A DNA stretch of 29,497 nt from an uncultured Chloroflexota bacterium. Its GTDB lineage: Bacteria > Chloroflexota > Dehalococcoidia > Lucifugimonadales > CAJWER01. Positions 25,001-29,497 of this stretch are shown piece after piece. The position numbers and the translations under genes were made by a program. How positions within the stretch are numbered: the stretch's first letter is position 1; every line of letters starts with the position of its first letter. The notes below the pieces were generated by a model that saw nothing but the letters and a program-made list of their open reading frames with translations, did not search any database and was not told the DNA's origin. The stretch is from positions 1 through 29,497 of the forward strand of contig CAJWER010000006.1 of NCBI GenBank assembly GCA_913030785.1. Reading direction: 5' to 3'.

Positions 25001-26148
25001 ACCGTTGTTCATCGCAGTCTTGATGTTGCGCTTGGGGCGGAGGTTCTTGGAGCGGTCGTACGAGAAGTCGTAGTTGGCCGTGCTCAGGTACGCATAAAGT
25101 GTATCGAAGTTGCAGGTCTCCTGGACGCAGTACCGGATCGAAGTGAGCTGATCTGTGCACGGCAAGTGTGAGGGAGCGGTGAGTGGCGCTGGTGCTGGAG
25201 AAAGTGTGTGTGTGAAAGCGTGGTGTTTGAGTGAGATGTTTGCGCACCGGCAAAGTGCTGACGACCGGCATCGGTGGCGTAGAAGTCGCTCTCGATGATG
25301 AGGGCGAGGCCACTGCGCAATAAGAAGGGTGGATTGTGAGCGTATGGCTTTTGCATGTGATGAGGTGGCGGGGTTTGAGTGCAAACGCGTACCGGCGCAC
25401 GACGCGGTCGCGGTGCTTGCGTCGGAGCGAAGTTTGCATACGAGACACACTGCAAGAAGAAGAAGAAGAATGGACAAGTAAACATGGCACGGGGTCAAAG
25501 ATGTGTACGCAAAATGTGTGTGGTGGGACTGTGTGATACAACATGACTTTCATGGATGATAGGCGTACCCCTCGTAAGGAACCCGCTGCATGAGGCGGAC
25601 GTCGAACTTGACCTCGTCCCACTCAACGACCGTGCCCTCGATCTGGAAGAAGGGAAGTCCCACCTGACATTGAAAGGGTAATAGTTAGCAAAGGAGTTGT
25701 ACTACGATTATAAAGCTTGAAATGGTTTTAACGCACCGTCGTTTGCCAGTTTTGGGGCGACTTTAGGATGAGGTTGTTGAGGGTGTCGCGGATCTTGGTG
25801 TTCTGGCCCGCATACGCATCTGTGCACGGCAGGGAGAACAATTATGCGTATGGTTTTGTGGAAGCACACGGTTGAATGTGGTGTTGGAGCAGTGTTCCGT
25901 CTCACCCGGAAAGTGGTCTGCGCACGGCAAGGATGACAACGATGAGTCCAAGAACACTAGTGTGAGTCTAAAGTGCAATGTTACGATTTGAGGGGTCTAT
26001 GCGCACAGGTCATGGCGTGATGCTCGGAGTAGTCCTTGAGCTTCTCGGGTGCCACGGGGGCGCCGAAGAAGTACTGAAGGTTTTGGAGGACATCTTCTTT
26101 GGACGGCGCGAACGTGCGCGGCTGGGGGTGCGTATTGAACTCAGTCAT
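22022..26148 (-). CDS. HK97-fold major capsid-like protein (mirusvirus-type), 13 exons
   Basis: Exons in transcription order: 26148-26007, 25917-25906, 25819-25737, 25663-25569, 25449-25393, 25312-25248, 25152-25003, 24017-23992, 23870-23858, 23771-23648, 23507-23405, 23310-22228, 22135-22022. They join without a frame break into 688 residues (MTEFNTHPQPRTFAPSKED to AYSGRSN). The order of motifs is that of an HK97-type coat protein: LPFFQIEGTVVEWDEVKFD and DVRLMQRVPYEG before the spine helix, RYGVTPNMLVLPPQ (about 229-242) like the NTLVLPP of phage coat proteins, then FRGCGVFTSEPFEVSDD. A long exon (residues 291-651) may carry the tower or insertion domain. The start follows a TATA-like sequence. 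Family assignment rests on motif memory; exon structure is seen directly. The 12-nt second exon could be skipped in phase. Confidence 0.65.
24018..25002 (-). mobile_element. Intron 7 of the capsid-like gene, 985 nt, carrying an HNH endonuclease
   Basis: Donor GTGCGC at 25002-24997 and acceptor CGCAG at 24022-24018, identical in form to the gene's other introns. It interrupts a codon after its first base (AAC G|AG ATC). The other introns are 73-140 nt. The ORF within starts 90 nt after the donor end and stops 172 nt before the acceptor end. I see no group I or group II core features, but cannot exclude them by eye. Confidence 0.72.
24190..24912 (-). CDS. HNH homing-type endonuclease encoded inside an intron
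   Basis: The 240-residue ORF is complete (ATG at 24912, stop at 24190) and on the same strand as the host gene. Residues 20-105 are strongly basic and helical, suited to DNA binding and nuclear targeting. A helix SYKELVERMDGQL (about 138-150) precedes the nuclease motif, as in many phage and giant-virus HNH enzymes. The motif is YETDHIFPF with Asp161 and His162, then HYSNIQPLT with Asn185, and RENACKRGK with Asn194 and Lys197, an HNN variant. It should nick or cut DNA; a homing role is inferred from its position within an intron. Its base composition is visibly AT-richer than the surrounding exons, a sign of separate origin. It could be translated from an unspliced or its own transcript. Confidence 0.85.
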   Translation of the reverse strand: MAKKKTNNPTGFICVNLLVQRAVAKVKTKAKSRANSNKHYHANKQRAKEQRKTRYDVTKEQTKIMMAKNHERNREARLKSMKTYREGHRKERNMKERTRRKTDPVAQLTQRCRSALVRFIKRNGVSKSDSTARLLCCSYKELVERMDGQLDGRDKDNYETDHIFPFLAFKNMISSAQPKLMHYSNIQPLTVRENACKRGKLPTKDMAAKVNRDCWPDGITEDMLPDIYPGWATPLRMHAP

Positions 26149-26190
26149 CGTGACGCGGCTTCTACTTTTTCTTTTGTGGGTGTGTGTTCC

Positions 26191-26198
26191 TTTTAAAG
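26191..26198 (-). promoter_or_regulatory. TATA-like sequence upstream of the capsid-like gene
   Basis: CTTTAAAA on the - strand, about 43-50 nt before the ATG at 26148, the spacing expected of a TATA box plus a short leader. It differs from the TATAAACTAA motif of the two other genes, which could mean a different expression class. Confidence 0.35.
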
Positions 26199-26308
26199 AC
26201 TAGCGGGACACTCGAGTCTTTCTTACCAACTTCCGTTGCATTTTTTGCTTATGTTTTCTACGTGGAATGTACACAATTTCGTTTGTGCGCCATGGCTTTT
26301 GCGCGCAA

Positions 26309-26333
26309 ACACACCACACACACCACACACACC
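26309..26333. repeat. CA-rich microsatellite
   Basis: ACACACC-type repeats between the capsid-like gene and the transporter gene. Such repeats fit a eukaryote-type genome and are absent from the bacterial flanks. Confidence 0.75.
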
Positions 26334-26390
26334 GCATACAACACTAGAGTATTTTGAGCACGCTCGACTGGTAAGCTTGTCACGGAGGGT

Positions 26391-27722
26391 TCAGACGCGG
26401 ATTTCGTACTCTGGAGAAGCGCCCGCGCTCGCGCTCGCGCTCGCGCTCGCACTCGCGCTCGTGTCCACACTCTGCGCTGCACTGGTGGAAGCCGCACGTT
26501 CGGCACCTCCGTCGGTGGTGTCGTACCCATATGCCCCGTCACTGTACTCTGCGCCTTCGCACACACCGTTGCGTGGCCTAATCTCCGTGAGCTGCATCGT
26601 GCTTCCTATGCTTGCGCGCGGCAGGCGCCAACCCCCAGTTGTGACGGGTGGGTAGATCTTGTCCTCAAACTCGCGCAGTCGGCGATAGGTGCTGCGGAAG
26701 TCGTTGATCGCTCCCCAGTTCTCGGATATGACGCTCAAGCTCGAGAAGACTTTCTCAAAGCTGTTGCTCATTTTGACGAGAGTGCCGAGGGTGATGCGCT
26801 TCGCCGGGTCTGAGGCGAAGATGAGCGGCGCCGCCAGCGCGTACGGAGCAATGACCATTATCTGGTCGAAGAGCGAGAGCCAGAAGTTGAGCACCCCAAA
26901 GTGCTTAAAGAGCAAGAAGTAGTTGGTTTGCAAGCTCTCGAGGGTATTGCGGAAGTAGGTCTGCGGCAGGAATGCCGCGTGGCGCTCGTCGCTTGAATTG
27001 CGCGTGCCGACGATAACGGCGGGTGTCGTTTCCAGTAGCACCAGGTCCTTGCGCAGCAGCGCCTCCACCTTCTGATTGGACACCTCGAGGTCGACGAGCT
27101 TCTGACCCAGGATAGCCGCGCCTGAGAGTCCGCAGAGGGATGCCATGAATGCGAAGATCCACAGCCACCCCGTTGTGATCCCACCCAAGTCCACGGGCGA
27201 AGACACCTCCGTCCCCAACTGTAGCAGTATGGGCGAGAAGACGCACAGTGTGAATACGGCGTCCAGTAGCGCGATTATGCACCCCTCCACTCCTCCGGCG
27301 AAGCGCTGCGTGTCCTCGTGCAGCCTCTGTGACGCGCCCTCGACAGGCTCACACTGCGTATCCCACGACACAAGGTAGGCGCGCATGAGCGCCGCTCGCC
27401 ACATGAATGCCCACGACGCGCGCACCCATTTGCACGCCGGCGTCGCACTCACCAGTGGTGCGACGATCATCGCAAAGGACCACAGCTCTGCGTATACTTG
27501 CTCGCGGTACTCTTGGTACGAAACACCCACCTCGCCGCTCACTTCTCCACTCGATTGCTCGACCTCGCCACCCTTTTGTAGAAGGTCGTAGAACCGCGCG
27601 TAGAAGTCGTTGAGCTGTGCCTTGACTACAGCCAGGAAGAAGGCGTAGCCCACGACCACCACGAAGCCGCACCAGGCCACGCCGGTAGTGTACCAATCAC
27701 TCCAGAAAAACTCGCGCAGCAT
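26391..27722 (-). CDS. SbmA/BacA-family peptide transporter-like membrane protein
   Basis: The 443-residue protein closely follows E. coli SbmA as I remember it. It shows NDFYARFYDLLQ after helix 1, the signature EGASQRLHEDTQRFAGGVEG (SbmA has EGAAQRVQEDTMRFASTLEN), LVDLEVSNQKVEALLRKDLV, the LQTNYFLLFKHFGVLNFWL segment, and ITLGTLVKMSNSFEKVFSSL and SENWGAINDFRSTYRRLREF at the end. SbmA/BacA proteins are proton-driven importers of peptides without an ATPase domain, related to ABC transporter membrane domains. The last 45 residues are low complexity, ending in an Ala-Ser repeat. It has no introns and lies directly upstream of the capsid-like gene on the same strand. Finding it beside capsid genes is unexpected. 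Confidence 0.82.
   Translation of the reverse strand: MLREFFWSDWYTTGVAWCGFVVVVGYAFFLAVVKAQLNDFYARFYDLLQKGGEVEQSSGEVSGEVGVSYQEYREQVYAELWSFAMIVAPLVSATPACKWVRASWAFMWRAALMRAYLVSWDTQCEPVEGASQRLHEDTQRFAGGVEGCIIALLDAVFTLCVFSPILLQLGTEVSSPVDLGGITTGWLWIFAFMASLCGLSGAAILGQKLVDLEVSNQKVEALLRKDLVLLETTPAVIVGTRNSSDERHAAFLPQTYFRNTLESLQTNYFLLFKHFGVLNFWLSLFDQIMVIAPYALAAPLIFASDPAKRITLGTLVKMSNSFEKVFSSLSVISENWGAINDFRSTYRRLREFEDKIYPPVTTGGWRLPRASIGSTMQLTEIRPRNGVCEGAEYSDGAYGYDTTDGGAERAASTSAAQSVDTSASASASASASAGASPEYEIRV
26425..26460 (-). repeat. Hexamer microsatellite (GCGCTC)6
   Basis: Six 6-nt units, the fifth varying as GCACTC, encoding the Ala-Ser repeat near the C-terminus of the SbmA-like protein. Length variation would not change the frame. 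Confidence 0.9.
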
Positions 27723-27752
27723 AAGTATTTGCGATTAATGCTCCAATTACCG

Positions 27753-27776
27753 TACACTCGCACACTCGCACACTCC
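27753..27776. repeat. Three 8-nt units (CACACTCG-type) upstream of the SbmA-like gene
   Basis: TACACTCG, CACACTCG and CACACTCC in tandem, about 30-55 nt upstream of the SbmA-like start. It may be a simple repeat in its promoter. Confidence 0.6.
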
Positions 27777-27795
27777 ATAGCAGCATAGTATCACC

Positions 27796-28077
27796 CTAGC
27801 GTACAAACAACCTGTATTCATCGACCGCGTCGCATATTATCTGCGGTCGTTTGTGGCGCTGTGCAAACTCCAGCGATCGGTTCATTTGGGAGGCCATATT
27901 GGCGGAGACGTTCCTTTCTCCCACTACGATGCACGGAGTGACGCCGCTCGGCTTGTGGATGCGCTTTGTGACTACGTCGGAGCGGCAAAGCATCCTGAGG
28001 TCCTTAACCAGCGAAATCGGTTTGACATCGCCCTTGCACTCAGCACTGACGCGCGAAACCGTGGCTCTGCTCCCCAC
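27796..28077 (-). CDS. 3' part of an unrecognised gene, cut by the right join
   Basis: An open frame of about 90 codons ending in HKRPQIICDAVDEYRLFVR and a stop at 27796. It begins at or near the join, with only a GTG as possible start, so the native N-terminus is missing. Visible: a central VTPCIVVGERNVSANMASQM segment and a basic stretch VTKRIHKPSG. I recognise no family. Its base composition fits the middle segment rather than the bacterial right flank. It may also be a final exon. Confidence 0.4.
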   Translation of the reverse strand: MGSRATVSRVSAECKGDVKPISLVKDLRMLCRSDVVTKRIHKPSGVTPCIVVGERNVSANMASQMNRSLEFAQRHKRPQIICDAVDEYRLFVR

Positions 28078-28112
28078 TTTGGAGATTCCACGCCCGCCTC
28101 TGCTCCTCTGTC
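28040..28112. other. Probable join between eukaryote-type and right bacterial sequence
   Basis: Two - strand frames overlap out of phase here: the bacterial one loses its coherent sequence after LPLTEEQRRAWNLQ, and the eukaryote-type one becomes coherent. An in-frame TGA for the latter lies near 28110. No mobile-element end is visible. Confidence 0.6.
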
Positions 28113-28453
28113 AGCGGCAAGACCGGATGTGCAGCCTCCATGGCGTCCTGTAAATCAGCGGCATGATCCTCTGAAAGAGAAACGAAAGGATTCAACCCAT
28201 TCAGCGGAGATAAAGCAGTCTCGCCACCTCCTTGAGGCAGGCTAATAAAGCCGCAACGGTAAAGTTCAATGAGCGCCTGCCGACCTTCATGCAACGAACG
28301 GCAGACATCTCCCCTGAGCAGGCGTTTGCCGAGCGTATCGGCCTTACTTCGGGGCGGCGTCTGCTCTAGGCGCGCTCTCTTGCGCCATGTGGCTTCCATG
28401 TTCTCGAGCAGTGCCAGCGCCGTCGGGTTCAGCAGCTGCCGATTACGGTTCAT
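28040..28453 (-). CDS. N-terminal part of an unknown protein coupled to an SMC-like ATPase, truncated by the join
   Basis: Starts ATG at 28453, overlapping the end of the upstream gene by 11 nt, so the two are translationally coupled. About 120 native residues are seen (MNRNRQLLNPTALALLENME to LPLTEEQRRAWNLQ), followed by about a dozen codons that probably come from the neighbouring segment. The N-terminal part looks helical with RRSKADTLGKRLLRG-like basic content and the phrase LIELYRCGFISLPQ. I do not recognise it. By analogy with Wadjet and similar operons it could be an accessory subunit of the SMC-like protein, but that is a guess. Confidence 0.55.
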   Translation of the reverse strand: MNRNRQLLNPTALALLENMEATWRKRARLEQTPPRSKADTLGKRLLRGDVCRSLHEGRQALIELYRCGFISLPQGGGETALSPLNGLNPFVSLSEDHAADLQDAMEAAHPVLPLTEEQRRAWNLQSGEQSHGFARQC

Positions 28454-29497
28454 CAACGGATTCCTTTGCCCGGGTCACATGAATCCCGAACAGGCTCGCC
28501 TCGCCTTCGCCGCGCCCCGTTTCCTCGGGTGAGACCTGCCGACCTTCCCGCACGATGACGTGACCGCCCTGCCCCTGTTGCCCACCGATCACGCTGCCGA
28601 CCAGGTAGGTGGGGAAGATGCTGGGGTCATTCTCGTAGTTGGGGTTGTGGATCAGCCCGATCATCTGGAAGCGTCCGCGGGTATTGCGCAGCGACTCCAG
28701 CGAGTCCTGGATCAGGCGCCGATGCGAGAGCTTGGAGAACAGGCCGTCGAGCAGGATGACGCTCTCGCGGCTGGCGCGGGCACGACGCTTGTGGCTACCC
28801 GGCAGTTCGCGCAATTCCCGTTCGATGGCGAACTCGGAGAGCTTCACCAACCACATCAGCGAAACGGCCTCGCGCTGGCCTTCCGACATATCCTCGTTGA
28901 GCGAGAACAGCCGGCCGTGTGGACGAATGGCGTCGTGCTTGATGCGAATGGTGACGTCGCGGAACAGGCCGCGATAGATGCGCCGGCGAATCTGGCGGGT
29001 CAGATCGTCGTCGCGACCCCCCCTGGCCTGCGTCCCGTCACCCGCCTGCTCGAGCCGGCGACGCTGCACAGCGAGATGGGCGTCGATGTCGGCCAGCAGT
29101 TGATGGATCAGCTCACGCACCGACTCGTCGGCGATCAGATCCGCCTTGACCTCGAAGTAGGCACCGCCATCGGCGGAGCGGCGGGCTACCCGACGCAGAA
29201 TTTCCAGGTTGCCGGCGGCGTCGATGATGATCGAGCTGAGACGCTCGACCAGCGTATCCTCGATCTGCTCGCGGGAGGCATGCAGCCGCGTCACCCGGCT
29301 GCGATGCTCGTTGAGCTGGCCTTCGAGCTGGCGATGGAGGCCGCGCAGCGACTCCAGCGCTTCCGGCGTGACGCCTTCCAGCGTCCCCAGCCGGGCGCGC
29401 TCGGACTCGTTGAACAACCGGCTGGCACTGGCCGCTTCCAGCGACGACGCCAGCGCCTTCTCTCTGGCCGCCACGTCCCGCGCCTGGCGTTCGCGGT
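28443..29497 (-). CDS. SMC/Rad50-like ATPase, C-terminal part (partial)
   Basis: The frame is open to the window edge, so the N-terminal ATPase lobe is missing. About 350 residues remain: a coiled-coil region first (ARLGTLEGVTPEALESLRGL onward, rich in Glu, Arg and Leu), then the C-terminal nucleotide-binding lobe. The ABC signature-like loop is EDMSEGQREAVSLMWLVKL and the Walker B segment is SVILLDGLFSKLSHRRLIQ, followed by RGRFQMIGLIHNPNYENDP. The residue after the Walker B Asp is Gly, where SMC and Rad50 have the catalytic Glu. Such proteins occur in chromosome organisation and in anti-plasmid or anti-phage systems. The second gene, overlapping in the same operon, suggests a multi-subunit complex. 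The host looks proteobacterial from GC-rich codon use. Confidence 0.65.
   Translation of the reverse strand, partial: RERQARDVAAREKALASSLEAASASRLFNESERARLGTLEGVTPEALESLRGLHRQLEGQLNEHRSRVTRLHASREQIEDTLVERLSSIIIDAAGNLEILRRVARRSADGGAYFEVKADLIADESVRELIHQLLADIDAHLAVQRRRLEQAGDGTQARGGRDDDLTRQIRRRIYRGLFRDVTIRIKHDAIRPHGRLFSLNEDMSEGQREAVSLMWLVKLSEFAIERELRELPGSHKRRARASRESVILLDGLFSKLSHRRLIQDSLESLRNTRGRFQMIGLIHNPNYENDPSIFPTYLVGSVIGGQQGQGGHVIVREGRQVSPEETGRGEGEASLFGIHVTRAKESVDEP

Noticed and set aside
24018..25002. Group I or group II intron carrying the HNH gene
   Set aside because: Splice ends are GTGCGC and GCAG like all neighbours, and I see no conserved catalytic core; a covariance-model search is still needed for certainty.
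16434..28112. True viral integration into a bacterial chromosome
   Set aside because: Genes with spliceosomal introns cannot function there, no integrase or attachment repeats are seen, and the two bacterial flanks appear unrelated.

Overview
The window reads as three unrelated pieces joined end to end. Bases 1 to about 16,470 are a GC-rich, densely packed bacterial chromosome segment whose gene content best fits Planctomycetota (inferred from protein style, not proven). Bases of about 16,480 to 28,080 are a eukaryote-type segment with spliceosomal introns, SPPP-rich protein, microsatellites and TATA-like motifs; I read it as part of a mirusvirus-like genome (nuclear-replicating virus with an HK97-fold capsid) or an endogenous copy in a protist. 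Bases of about 28,080 to 29,497 are again bacterial and GC-rich (proteobacterial-looking), carrying the end of an SMC-like ATPase operon. Both joins interrupt reading frames, and the left one lies at a low-complexity repeat, so an assembly chimera is the simplest explanation.

Bacterial left part: the end of atpD, then atpC, and a large YfhO-like membrane protein on +. On - follow serine acetyltransferase, an EF-G-like GTPase, hisA and hisH. An OmpA-domain lipoprotein lies on +. A long - strand run then reads, in transcription order, histidine kinase, sigma-54 response regulator, mutL, fused aroDE, aroK and prepilin peptidase. These are housekeeping genes; two convergent pairs overlap at their stop codons.

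Eukaryote-virus-like middle part, left to right: a 5'-truncated SPPP-rich type I membrane protein (+), an acidic low-complexity protein of unknown function (+), a permuted papain-like (NlpC/P60-type) peptidase split by two introns (+), a four-helix membrane protein (-), a 688-residue HK97-type major-capsid-like protein spread over 13 exons (-), an SbmA/BacA-type peptide transporter (-), and a truncated ORF (-). I reconstructed the capsid-like gene exon by exon; all 12 junctions keep phase, all acceptors are CAG, and most donors are GTRCGC.

The most striking object is intron 7 of the capsid-like gene. It is 985 nt long where its neighbours are 73 to 140 nt, and it encloses a complete 240-residue HNH endonuclease on the same strand, while its splice sites are ordinary spliceosomal ones. 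This is the arrangement expected of a spliceosomal intron made mobile by a homing endonuclease. As I recall, intron-rich mirusviruses with intron-encoded homing endonucleases have been reported recently; the assignment here rests on that recollection plus the visible sequence.

Bacterial right part: the C-terminal ATPase half of an SMC/Rad50-like protein (N-terminus beyond the window) overlapping the start of a second gene that is cut off at the join.
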